In this document: one piece after another, positions 35,102-42,624 of the stretch
Position numbering within the stretch: the stretch's first letter is position 1
Layout: every line of letters begins with the position of its first letter
NCBI RefSeq assembly: GCF_050942215.1
Contig: NZ_CP192056.1
Location: forward strand, 4,464,001 to 4,528,000
Reading direction: 5' to 3'
Source of the DNA: Sphaerimonospora sp050942215
GTDB taxonomy: Bacteria > Actinomycetota > Actinomycetes > Streptosporangiales > Streptosporangiaceae
DNA: 64,000 nt
Notes under the pieces: model-generated
The model's database searches: none
Told to the model about the DNA's origin: nothing
The model's input: only the letters and a program-made list of their open reading frames with translations
Position numbers and translations under genes: made by a program

Positions 35102-35509
35102 GTGATCGCCCGCATGGAACGGCAGGCGATCCTCAACCGGCCCAAGCCTCCGATGCTGTGGGTGGTCATCGACGAGGGGGTCATGCACCGCCCGATCGGC
35201 AGCCCCGCCGTGATGGCGGCCCAGCTCACCCACCTCCTCGAAGCCGACCAAACTCCCAGGATCACCCTCCAGATCCTTCCTCTCAACGCCTACTCCACCA
35301 CGGGCCTTCTGGGTGGCTTCGCCATAGCCACGGCACGCGGAACTGCCGAAACCGCCTATGTCGAAGCGGCATGCAACGCTCAGGTGACCGACTGGATGGA
35401 GAGCGTTGGGACCCTAGCATTGAGGTACGAAGGGATCCGCGCCGAAGCGCTACCACAGCGCGAGTCCCTCAAACTGATCGAGGAGACGATGAAGCGATGG
35501 ACGAGTTGA
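35048..35509 (+). pseudogene. DUF5753 C-terminal half of the split XRE regulator
   Basis: Rightward frame encoding about 150 residues of the DUF5753 effector domain: PGVSVEEIEKHVIARMERQA, PPMLWVVIDEGVMHRPIG, RITLQILPLNAYSTTGLLGG, and the family-typical end LIEETMKRWTS. The helix-turn-helix and the first part of DUF5753 (the usual VPGLLQTEDYA region) are missing in front. A GTG at 35048 could start a fragment. The stop overlaps the DUF397 start by 13 bp, the normal coupling in intact loci, so the right half of the locus is undisturbed. Confidence 0.75.
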
Positions 35510-35718
35510 CTCAGGAGCTACGGACAGCGACGTGGACGAAGTCATCCTATTCGGGCAGTAATGGCGGCAACTGTGTCGAGGTGGCTGAGCTGTCCGGGGG
35601 GCGCCGAGGCGTCCGCGACAGCAAAAATCCCACAGGGCCGGCCCTCATCTTCACCGCCGCCGAATGGCACGCCTTCATCCAAGGCGTGAAGAACGGCGAG
35701 TTCGACACCCACAACTGA
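35497..35718 (+). CDS. DUF397 protein
   Basis: A 73-residue DUF397 protein. TATWTKSSYSGSNGGNCVEV is the family signature, then VRDSKNPTGPALIFTAAEW and HAFIQGVKNGEF. DUF397 proteins are partners or antitoxin-like antagonists of XRE-DUF5753 regulators in actinomycetes, and some such pairs influence development. The ATG lies inside the end of the DUF5753 frame. Because its partner has lost its DNA-binding half, this gene is probably orphaned; it is intact itself. Confidence 0.9.
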   Translation: MDELTQELRTATWTKSSYSGSNGGNCVEVAELSGGRRGVRDSKNPTGPALIFTAAEWHAFIQGVKNGEFDTHN

Positions 35719-35728
35719 TCCCCCGTAG

Positions 35729-37063
35729 TCAGCTCCTCCCCTTATCGTCTCCGGCTGGTCCTTCAAACTCACCATCGCGGCGCACTGCCCGACGTTGTTG
35801 CGCGTACAGTGCAGCCGAGATCAATGCTCCGATGAGCAGGAGGACGACGGCGAGCACATAAACCGGCAGATAGCGGCCGTCGAACATGGACCAGCGATCG
35901 TCCACCTCACGCGCATTGATGCCGAGGAACGCGAGGACCAAGCCGACCGGTACGGCGACGGTCGATACGAACCCGATGGCCACGGTCCAGCGCAGCCGCC
36001 GGTCCTCGTCCGCCCGGCGCTCCCGGCTCTCGATCGCGGTCAACTCCGCGGCAATGGCCCGCTCCAGCCGTCGCAGCATCCGTGCGACGGTCTCGGCCTT
36101 GTCCACCAGACCCATCGCGGCGTACAAGGTGTCGTGGTAGCCGACCACTCGCAGCGATGGGACAAGTAGACCGAGATCTGCCGTCGCCTCGACGCTGTAG
36201 CTCAGCTCCAGCTCCATGTCTCCGAGTTGACCGCTCAACCGCTCTAAGGTTTTGCGGCGTATCTGTGTACCCAGACGTGAACGATCACCAGTCCGGAAGG
36301 TCGCCACGGCAGTGTATGCCTCCGCGCGGATCTCACGTAACCGCGCCGCGCTTGCCACGCCCTGAACGGCCGACAGAAAGACTGTGTTCTCCACATAGTC
36401 CTGCTGGCCGCACAGCACGCTGACGTACGGCCCGACCGCGGCCACCGCGTCCGGACGCCGGTTCATCTCGACCGGGTACGTGATCGCGCTGAATTCTCGC
36501 CGGTACGGAAGATCACTGCGATAGATCACGCGCTGGATGATGTCGTCACACTTGGCAGCGGACATGGTCGGCCCGAATGCGATCTGGTGCCGTTCAGGCA
36601 GGAACTCCCCCGACATGCCGAGCGCGTCCCCCGCAAGGTCCGTGACGGCCTGTTCGCCGACCCTCACGTCCAGGTAGTAGCAGTCCTCCAACAGATCGAC
36701 CGTGCCGGCCATCTCACAGCGCACGTCAAGGCTGAACACGGCCACAACCTGCCCGGACGGCACGGCGAGGAGCCAGAGACGGGCACCGGTCAGCAGCCGG
36801 AGGTGATCCCAGCGCCGGAAAATGATCTGCTCGTGGTCGAGCCCGAAACGATGGATCACCTTCGGCAACTGATCGGCGGACCCGGAAAAATACTCCTCCA
36901 GCCGTCCCAGCCGCAGATGATCGCTGGGCAACGCCAGATCGTTTTCTTCTCCAACGTGCCAAGGTGTCGCATAGATGTTGGTTAATCTTACGCAGTCGCG
37001 CTGCACGGGCGGGTCGAAGAGTCGTTTGCTGTTGGCGTGCCGCTTAGAACGGATGCCACGCAA
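35729..37063 (-). CDS. Membrane protein with CorA-like C-terminal two-helix domain
   Basis: About 444 residues. A large soluble N-terminal part (about 1-300) with no motif I recognise is followed by a long charged helix (about 310-355, MLRRLERAIAAELTAIESRE). Two transmembrane helices follow (about 358-380 and 399-421), with Gly381-Ile-Asn383 after the first, where CorA transporters have Gly-Met-Asn. The topology fits a CorA-like channel, but ion specificity is unknown. TTG 37063 has GGGAG nine bases upstream and overlaps the kinase gene by 20 bp; GTG 37006 is an alternative. The DNA is visibly less GC-rich than its surroundings. Confidence 0.7.
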   Translation of the reverse strand: MRGIRSKRHANSKRLFDPPVQRDCVRLTNIYATPWHVGEENDLALPSDHLRLGRLEEYFSGSADQLPKVIHRFGLDHEQIIFRRWDHLRLLTGARLWLLAVPSGQVVAVFSLDVRCEMAGTVDLLEDCYYLDVRVGEQAVTDLAGDALGMSGEFLPERHQIAFGPTMSAAKCDDIIQRVIYRSDLPYRREFSAITYPVEMNRRPDAVAAVGPYVSVLCGQQDYVENTVFLSAVQGVASAARLREIRAEAYTAVATFRTGDRSRLGTQIRRKTLERLSGQLGDMELELSYSVEATADLGLLVPSLRVVGYHDTLYAAMGLVDKAETVARMLRRLERAIAAELTAIESRERRADEDRRLRWTVAIGFVSTVAVPVGLVLAFLGINAREVDDRWSMFDGRYLPVYVLAVVLLLIGALISAALYAQQRRAVRRDGEFEGPAGDDKGRS

Positions 37064-37931
37064 CGTCGCGGTCTCCCTCGCGCAGGGACCTGACTCTCAG
37101 CGCGAACTCCTCGGCGATCTCCGGATTCTCGCCAACATTCTGCATGAGCCAGGTCGTCATGGTCAGTTCACGAACGTCCCGAAGAACCGTGTAGCCTGGC
37201 CAGCTCCGTACGTCAAATCCATAGGCATTACTGAACGCCCGATATCGTATATCGGGCAGGCCGAAACGCTCCCAGGAGACCAGCGTGGGGATGAGATCCC
37301 ATTCTCGTGGCCCACGCGCCACAACCTCGAAGTCCAGCAGTACGATCTGACTGTCGGTCCGCAGCAGGTTCCCGACATGTGCATCTCCATGAATCGGCCC
37401 GTACGGCAAGACGAATTCCAGCTCGGCATATCGCTTGACCAACTCACGGCAGTGTGCTCGGAGGAAGTCCCGATCATCATCCTGCACGGCAGTCGCCGCA
37501 TCGAGCCTAGATTCCACCCGATAGAGCGGACCAAAATCAGGAAGCTCACAGGGCGGATCACCCGCGCTATGAAACCGACGGAGGAGTATCGCAAGGTCGG
37601 CATGGGTCGGTGGCGGCTCAACGGGCGTGACCGCCTTCCAGAAGGACACCGGATAGCCACTGACGAGAATCGGCTGTCGGACTCCGGGATACGCCTCGAC
37701 GGTCGCCACGTCCGAGGCCTTTAGCCAGGTTGCCACGCACAGTTCCTTCTCCACGACCGGTAACCGCTCCGGGCCGCGCGCGATACGCAAAACGACATGG
37801 CCGGATGCAAGCCCATATATAGCGTTCTCACCCAGTCGCAGCAGCTCAGCACCTTCCGGATCCAGTCCAGCGATATGACATGCCTGCTTCATCACTTCCG
37901 TGAGCATGTCCAGCGTGAAGTCTGCCGTCAT
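37044..37931 (-). CDS. Aminoglycoside/choline-kinase-like phosphotransferase (APH family)
   Basis: A 295-residue kinase-fold protein. The catalytic loop is IHGDAHVGNLL (His181 to Asn188, Asp183 as base), the metal-binding DFE is at 200-202 in IVLLDFEVVARGP, and Gly-poor N-lobe residues precede it. The family phosphorylates aminoglycosides, choline, homoserine or other small molecules; the substrate is not predictable, and resistance should not be assumed. ATG 37931 has GAGAGGGTG. It overlaps the CorA-like gene, so the two are probably co-translated. Moderate GC suggests transfer into this chromosome. Confidence 0.85.
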   Translation of the reverse strand: MTADFTLDMLTEVMKQACHIAGLDPEGAELLRLGENAIYGLASGHVVLRIARGPERLPVVEKELCVATWLKASDVATVEAYPGVRQPILVSGYPVSFWKAVTPVEPPPTHADLAILLRRFHSAGDPPCELPDFGPLYRVESRLDAATAVQDDDRDFLRAHCRELVKRYAELEFVLPYGPIHGDAHVGNLLRTDSQIVLLDFEVVARGPREWDLIPTLVSWERFGLPDIRYRAFSNAYGFDVRSWPGYTVLRDVRELTMTTWLMQNVGENPEIAEEFALRVRSLREGDRDVAWHPF

Positions 37932-38155
37932 GAGATCACCCTCTCCCGGCCGCACACCGCCCGTCAAATCACATCACGACTTCGCAAGTGCGGATATTGC
38001 TGCGCTCAAATCCTTAATGGACTTGAGGTGTGATTCAGACGTTTCAGAGTCGACCACTGAATGCAGCATTCAACAATGATGTCCGTCTGCGGCCCGGGTG
38101 ACAGACGCGGACGCGGAAGGGGCGGCACCCGGGGATCGCCCGGATGCCGCCCCAA
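37932..38155. other. Gap between the APH gene and leuA: left part
   Basis: The APH promoter must lie in the AT-rich stretch about 37960-38075. Next to it, GGGGCGGCA (38119-38127) pairs with TGCCGCCCC (38145-38153), with an inner CCGGG/CCCGG stem, a strong hairpin that can end leftward transcription from leuA. The half repeat element follows at 38156. No coding sequence is evident. Confidence 0.55.
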
Positions 38156-38273
38156 CTGCAAGATCACGAAAGCCTTTTGGGCAGGTCAACGGCCGTACGT
38201 GCGAGTTTCTGCAAGATCACGAACGGGATCGGGGCAGGTCATGCCGCCTCCCCGCGAGTAACTACAAGATCAC
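38156..38273. repeat. Half copy of the 53-bp-period repeat element, copy 2
   Basis: Three reverse units only: AAGATCAC ends at 38167, 38220 and 38273, exactly 53 bp apart, each followed by GAA or GGC and, in mid-spacer, CAGGTCA (twice). CTGCGAG-type boundaries read GTGCGAG and CCGCGAG. The forward units and the central palindrome found in the other copies are missing; CTGCAAGATCACG at 38156 is preceded instead by an unrelated GC-rich hairpin. Confidence 0.88.
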
Positions 38274-38282
38274 GGCCGGGGG

Positions 38283-40013
38283 TCAGCGGGTGGCGCGGTT
38301 CACTGCGGAGATGATGGCCTTGTGCGAGGCCGTGGTGGTGTTGGCGTCGATGCCGACACCCCACAGGACCTGGACGCCGTCCGGGCCGCCGACCTCGCAC
38401 TCCACGTAGGAGGCCGCCTTGGCGTCGGTGCCCGCGCTCATCGCGTGCCCGGTGTAGTCGAGCACCCGGACCGTGACACCGACCGCGGCGAGCGCGTCGC
38501 AGAAGGCGGAGATCGGACCGTTGCCGACGCCCTCGATCTCCCGGACCTCGCCGTCGAACCGTACGTCGGCGTTGACGACGTCCTTGTCGTCCACGGTCGA
38601 GGTGTGCCGGTGGGCCAGCAGCCCGAGCCGGCCCCACGGCTTGGCGGGGTTGGGCAGGTACTCGTCCTTGAACAGCTCCCACATCTCGGCCGGCGTGACC
38701 TCGCCGCCCTCGGCGTCGGTGTGGCCCTGGATCACCCGGGAGAACTCGATCTGCAGGCGACGCGGCAGGTCGAGGCTGTGGTCGGCCTTCATGATGTAGG
38801 CGACGCCGCCCTTGCCGGACTGGCTGTTGACCCGGATCACGGCCTCATAGGTGCGGCCGATGTCCTTGGGGTCGATCGGCAGGTACGGCACGGCCCAGGC
38901 GAACTCGTCCACCGGCACCCCGGCCGCCGCGGCGTCGCGCTCCAGGTGCTCGAAGCCCTTCTTGATCGCGTCCTGATGGGAGCCGGAGAAGGCCGTGTAG
39001 ACCAGCTCGCCGCCCCAGGGGTGGCGGGGGTGGACCGGGAGCTGGTTGCAGTACTCCACGACCCTGCGGATCTCGTCGATGTCGGAGAAGTCGATCTCCG
39101 GGTCGATGCCCTGGGAGAACAGGTTCATGCCCAGGGTGACCAGGCAGACGTTGCCGGTCCGCTCGCCGTTGCCGAACAGGCAGCCCTCGATGCGGTCGGC
39201 GCCGGCCAGATATCCCAGCTCCGCGGCGGCCACGGCCGTACCGCGGTCGTTGTGCGGGTGCAGCGACAGCACGACCGAGTCCCGGTACGCCAGGTGGCGG
39301 TTCATCCACTCGATCTGGTCGGCGTACACGTTGGGGGTGGCCATCTCGACGGTCGCCGGCAGGTTGACGATGACCTTGCGGTCGGGGGTCGGCTGCCACA
39401 CGTCGTTGACGGCGTTGCACACCTCGACCGCGTACTCCAGCTCGGTGCCGGTGAACGACTCCGGCGAGTACTGGAAGAAGATCTCGGTGCCCTCCATCTG
39501 GGCCGCCAGCTTCTTGCACAGCTTGGCGCCCTCGACGGCGATGGCGGTGATGCCCTCCCGGTCCAGGCCGAAGACCACCCGGCGCTGCAGGGTGGAGGTC
39601 GAGTTGTACAGGTGGACGATGGCCTGCCTGGCGCCGCGCAGCGAGTCGAAGGTCCGCTCGATCAGCTCCGGCCTGGCCTGCGTCAGCACCTGGATGACCA
39701 CGTCCTCGGGGATGCGGTCCTCTTCGATGATCTGACGGACGAAGTCGTAGTCGGTCTGCGAGGCCGCCGGGAAACCGACCTCGATCTCCTTGTAGCCCAG
39801 CTGGACCAGCAGCTCGAACATCTGGAGCTTGCGGTGGGCGTCCATCGGGTCGATCAGCGCCTGGTTGCCGTCGCGCAGGTCGACCGCACACCAGCGCGGC
39901 GCCTTGGTGATCACCTTGTTCGGCCAGGTGCGGTCGGCCAGCCGTACCGGCTCGAACGCCGCATAACGCCGGTACGGCATCGGGCTCGGTTGCTGCTGCG
40001 AATTCGCGTTCAT
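38283..40013 (-). CDS. leuA: 2-isopropylmalate synthase
   Basis: A 576-residue enzyme for the first committed step of leucine synthesis (2-ketoisovalerate + acetyl-CoA). The catalytic domain starts WCAVDLRDGNQALIDPMD; metal ligands include LHPHNDRGTAVAAAELGY and later GNGERTGN; the C-terminal LeuA allosteric domain (about 440-576) mediates leucine feedback. It is of the long actinobacterial type. Two ATGs are adjacent (40016, 40013); GAGGAGC favours the second. A leucine-rich leader peptide lies 155 bp upstream. A long in-frame extension upstream is not counted, because it covers that leader. Confidence 0.95.
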   Translation of the reverse strand: MNANSQQQPSPMPYRRYAAFEPVRLADRTWPNKVITKAPRWCAVDLRDGNQALIDPMDAHRKLQMFELLVQLGYKEIEVGFPAASQTDYDFVRQIIEEDRIPEDVVIQVLTQARPELIERTFDSLRGARQAIVHLYNSTSTLQRRVVFGLDREGITAIAVEGAKLCKKLAAQMEGTEIFFQYSPESFTGTELEYAVEVCNAVNDVWQPTPDRKVIVNLPATVEMATPNVYADQIEWMNRHLAYRDSVVLSLHPHNDRGTAVAAAELGYLAGADRIEGCLFGNGERTGNVCLVTLGMNLFSQGIDPEIDFSDIDEIRRVVEYCNQLPVHPRHPWGGELVYTAFSGSHQDAIKKGFEHLERDAAAAGVPVDEFAWAVPYLPIDPKDIGRTYEAVIRVNSQSGKGGVAYIMKADHSLDLPRRLQIEFSRVIQGHTDAEGGEVTPAEMWELFKDEYLPNPAKPWGRLGLLAHRHTSTVDDKDVVNADVRFDGEVREIEGVGNGPISAFCDALAAVGVTVRVLDYTGHAMSAGTDAKAASYVECEVGGPDGVQVLWGVGIDANTTTASHKAIISAVNRATR

Positions 40014-40167
40014 CATGCTCCTCGTCGGGCAGACCGGCGACACGAGGGATCGGGAGACCAGGACCGACGTCTCAAGGGTCTCGAAAGATCCGGGGAAAGG
40101 TCGCCGGGCGGAAGAAACCAAGCGGCCGACGCGCATGACTCGCCTCCGCGACGAGGGAGCCGGCCTG

Positions 40168-40212
40168 CTACAGGCCCTCGCCGCGGCGGATAAGAAGGAG
40201 CCCGCGCAGCAT
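40168..40212 (-). CDS. leuL: Leucine-rich leader peptide of leuA (attenuator)
   Basis: A 14-codon frame MLRGLLLIRRGEGL with five leucine codons (CTG, CTC, CTT, CTT, CTG), three of them consecutive. Its TAG stop sits in the loop of a hairpin GGCCTG-TAG-CAGGCC (40176-40162), and further GC-rich stems follow before leuA. Ribosome stalling on scarce Leu-tRNA would alter folding, as known for actinobacterial leuA leaders. A -10-like TACCCT (40225-40220) lies only 7 bp before the ATG, so the peptide is probably translated from a leaderless transcript. Confidence 0.7.
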   Translation of the reverse strand: MLRGLLLIRRGEGL

Positions 40213-40263
40213 GCCATGAAGGGTAGCAGACGCCGGGCAACCGACAGTTCGGGGGGATTGGAC

Positions 40264-40509
40264 ATGAGGGATGACGAAATTCTCGGACAAATCAGACAGC
40301 TCGTCGACGAGCAGCATCGGTTGCGTGCGAGCCTGGCCGCGGGCGAACTCACCTCCGAGGAGGAGCAGTCGCGGATCCGGCTCGTGGAGCGATCCCTCGA
40401 CCGTTGCTGGGATCTGCTGCGGCAGCGGCGCGCTCGACGGGACGTGGGCGACGACCCCGATCACACCGCGCCCCGGCCGGCGGGCGAGATCGAGGACTAC
40501 GAATACTAG
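40264..40509 (+). CDS. DUF2630-like small protein
   Basis: An 81-residue, highly charged protein: MRDDEILGQIRQLVDEQHRL, then GELTSEEEQSRIRLVERSLD and CWDLLRQRRARRD, ending in an acidic EIEDYEY. This is the two-helix pattern of the DUF2630 family, widespread in actinomycetes and uncharacterised. GGGGGATT precedes ATG 40264. It is divergent from leuA. Confidence 0.8.
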   Translation: MRDDEILGQIRQLVDEQHRLRASLAAGELTSEEEQSRIRLVERSLDRCWDLLRQRRARRDVGDDPDHTAPRPAGEIEDYEY

Positions 40510-40582
40510 CCTTCGACGTCGGATTCGGGCGGTTATCATCGCGGTGTGAAGACGTCCGCGCGAACCCCGGCGTCGTAGCCCG

Positions 40583-41065
40583 GTGACCATGCCCGACCCG
40601 TCCCCGCCGATCGGCGGCACCCCGCGCCGGCGCGCCGGCGGGCTGCCAGCCGTCGGCGTGACCCTGACCGGGCTGGCGCTGGCCGTCACCGCGCTGCTGC
40701 CCTGGGCGGGGCTGACCGCGAGGACGGCCGTCCTCGACGCCGAGCTCACCCGGTCGATCCGCGGGGTCGACTACGGGGCGGGGTGGTTCGTCCTGGGGGC
40801 GGGGATCGCCGCCATGCTGCTCGGGATGCTCGGCATGCGGCGTGACCGGCTGTTCGCGGCGTTCGCCATCCTGCCCGGCGCGGTCGCTGCGTTCGCACTC
40901 GCGATGTTCCTCACCGACCCCCGGGAGCTGGCCGACCGGCTCGGCTTCCGCCTCCCCGGGCCGCTCGCCGTGTCTCCGGCGATCCAGTACGGCTGGTTCG
41001 CCGCCCTGCTGGCCTCCATCGCGGTGGCCGTCCTCGCCGTCGCGGCTTTCCCGCGTCAGTCGTAG
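40583..41065 (+). CDS. Small integral membrane protein
   Basis: About 160 residues with four hydrophobic segments (about 19-40, 62-82, 88-108, 132-154), consistent with a four-helix membrane protein. The first loop carries LDAELTRSIRGVDYGAGW, resembling Trp-associated (Trp_oprn_chp-like) membrane proteins of actinomycetes, but I would not name it on that alone. GTG 40583 or ATG 40589 could start it. It follows DUF2630 by 73 bp and converges with era. Confidence 0.65.
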   Translation: MTMPDPSPPIGGTPRRRAGGLPAVGVTLTGLALAVTALLPWAGLTARTAVLDAELTRSIRGVDYGAGWFVLGAGIAAMLLGMLGMRRDRLFAAFAILPGAVAAFALAMFLTDPRELADRLGFRLPGPLAVSPAIQYGWFAALLASIAVAVLAVAAFPRQS

Positions 41066-41103
41066 CAGCCTCTCCCGCGTGAGTCAGGGAAGCATCTGCC
41101 GCG

Positions 41104-42042
41104 TCAGTCGTAGAAGCCGAGGCGGCGCAGTTGCTTGGGGTCGCGCTGCCACTCCTTGGCGACCTTGACCCGCAGGTCGAGGTAGACGCGGCTGCCGAGC
41201 AGCGCCTCGATCTGCCGGCGCGCGCGGGTGCCGACGTCCTTCAGCCTGGCCCCGCCGGGACCGATGACGATGGCCTTCTGCGACGGCCGCTCGACGTACA
41301 TGAACGCGTAGACGTCGAGAAGATCGTCGCGGCCCTCGCGCGGGGCCATCTCCTCGACCACGACCGCGATCGAGTGGGGCAGCTCGTCGCGTACGCCCTC
41401 CAGGGCCGCCTCCCTGATCAGCTCGGCGACCAGGACCTGCTCGGGCTCGTCGGTCAGCTCCCCTCCGGCGTACAGCGGCGGAGACTCGGGCAGCCGGGCG
41501 ACGAGCTGGTCGGCGAGCACGTCCAGCCGTTCGCCGCCGGCCGCGGAGACCGGGACGATCTCGGCGAAGTCGGCCAGTGCCGACACCGCGAGGAGCTGGC
41601 TCGCGATCTGCTCGGGGGTGGCGAGGTCGCACTTGGTGACGACCGCGATGACCGGGGTCTTCTTCACCGCGGCCAGCTTGTCGACGATGAACCGGTCGCC
41701 CTTGCCGACGGCCTCGTTGGCCGGAACGCAGAAACCGATCACGTCCACCTCGGTGAGCGTGGACAGCACGAGGCTGTCCAGCCGCTCGCCGAGCAGCGTG
41801 CGCGGCCGGTGGAAGCCCGGTGTGTCCACGATCACGAGCTGCGCGTCCGGCCGGTGCACGATGCCCCGGATCGCCCGGCGCGTCGTCTGCGGCTTCGACG
41901 AGGTGATCGCCACCTTGGTGCCGACCAGGGCGTTCATGAGGGTGGACTTGCCGACGTTGGGCCTGCCGACGAAGCAGGCGAACCCGGCGCGGAATCCCGC
42001 GCCGGAGCCGGTGCCGAAGTCGGCGTTGAGGTCCGCGTTCAC
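41104..42042 (-). CDS. era: Ribosome-assembly GTPase Era
   Basis: A 312-residue GTPase that helps mature the 3' end of 16S rRNA in the 30S subunit. G1 is GRPNVGKST (26-34), G3 DTPGFHRPR, G4 TKCD; the C-terminal KH domain contains VIGPGGARLKDVGTRARRQI. A short 20-residue N-terminal stretch precedes the G domain. It follows the cytidine-deaminase-like gene with one base between stop and start, so the two are co-translated. Confidence 0.95.
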   Translation of the reverse strand: MNADLNADFGTGSGAGFRAGFACFVGRPNVGKSTLMNALVGTKVAITSSKPQTTRRAIRGIVHRPDAQLVIVDTPGFHRPRTLLGERLDSLVLSTLTEVDVIGFCVPANEAVGKGDRFIVDKLAAVKKTPVIAVVTKCDLATPEQIASQLLAVSALADFAEIVPVSAAGGERLDVLADQLVARLPESPPLYAGGELTDEPEQVLVAELIREAALEGVRDELPHSIAVVVEEMAPREGRDDLLDVYAFMYVERPSQKAIVIGPGGARLKDVGTRARRQIEALLGSRVYLDLRVKVAKEWQRDPKQLRRLGFYD

Positions 42043-42043
42043 G

Positions 42044-42379
42044 TCAGCTGTACCGACCCTTCACGGACCCGTCCGGAGCGGCGAGGAACAGCGTGCCGCC
42101 GCCCACGTCGCCGATGACGGCGAGGTCGGCCGCGTCCGGGTCGCCGGCGTCGGTCACCAGCGCGGCCGCCTCAAGGGACTTCGCGCCGCTGGACAGGGCC
42201 ATGGCGACCGCGACCTGGATAGCCGACAGCGTGAGCGAGGGCAGCGCGACCCCGGTCGCGGCGTAGGTCCGCCCCGTCTCGTCCCGCACGGCGGCTCCCT
42301 CGGGCGACCCGTTGCGGGCGCGGACCGACCTCGCCAGCGTAATGATCTTGTTGTCCTCGGGATCCAGCGTCTCTGTCAC
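42044..42379 (-). CDS. Cytidine-deaminase-like pseudoenzyme
   Basis: A 111-residue protein with the fold pattern of cytidine deaminase: DPEDNKIITLARSVRARNG, AAVRDETGRTYAATGVALPS and LSAIQVAVAMALSSGAKSLE. The zinc-binding His/Cys-Ala-Glu and Pro-Cys-x2-Cys motifs are absent, so it cannot be a standard deaminase. It is conserved beside era in actinomycetes, which argues for a retained non-catalytic role (inference). Directly upstream of era on the same strand. Confidence 0.8.
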   Translation of the reverse strand: MTETLDPEDNKIITLARSVRARNGSPEGAAVRDETGRTYAATGVALPSLTLSAIQVAVAMALSSGAKSLEAAALVTDAGDPDAADLAVIGDVGGGTLFLAAPDGSVKGRYS

Positions 42380-42432
42380 GAGTCAAGCGTACCGATCCCG
42401 GCGACCGGACGGTCTGGGCGCTCACGGCCGCG

Positions 42433-42478
42433 AAAGTGCGGGGCCCGCGCCCGGTTCGGGCGAGGGCCCCGCACTTTT
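42433..42478. terminator. Strong hairpin between the CNNM gene and the cytidine-deaminase-like gene
   Basis: AAAGTGCGGGGCCC (42433-42446) pairs perfectly with GGGCCCCGCACTTT (42464-42477); an inner CGCCC/GGGCG stem extends it. Followed by T on one side and preceded by A runs on the other, it can terminate leftward transcription from the phoH-ybeY-CNNM operon. Confidence 0.8.
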
Positions 42479-42624
42479 ACGGCCCCCCCGAGAGGTGCGC
42501 CGGACCCCGGTGAACCCCTCCCCGAGTCCCGGCTCCCTCACCGGGCGCCCGTTTCCCTCCCTGGCGCCCGATACGACTGTGTCCCGCGACGCTTGCAGTT
42601 CGCTTGACGACCGCTTGCAGCCGG

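Noticed and set aside
37044..37931. Antibiotic-resistance gene call for the APH-family kinase
   Set aside because: The kinase motifs are shared by choline, homoserine and many other small-molecule kinases; nothing in the sequence or context points to an aminoglycoside substrate.
39900..40352. N-terminal extension of leuA by about 110 codons
   Set aside because: It would run through the leucine leader peptide, its hairpins and the promoter; a good ribosome site stands directly before the ATG at 40013.
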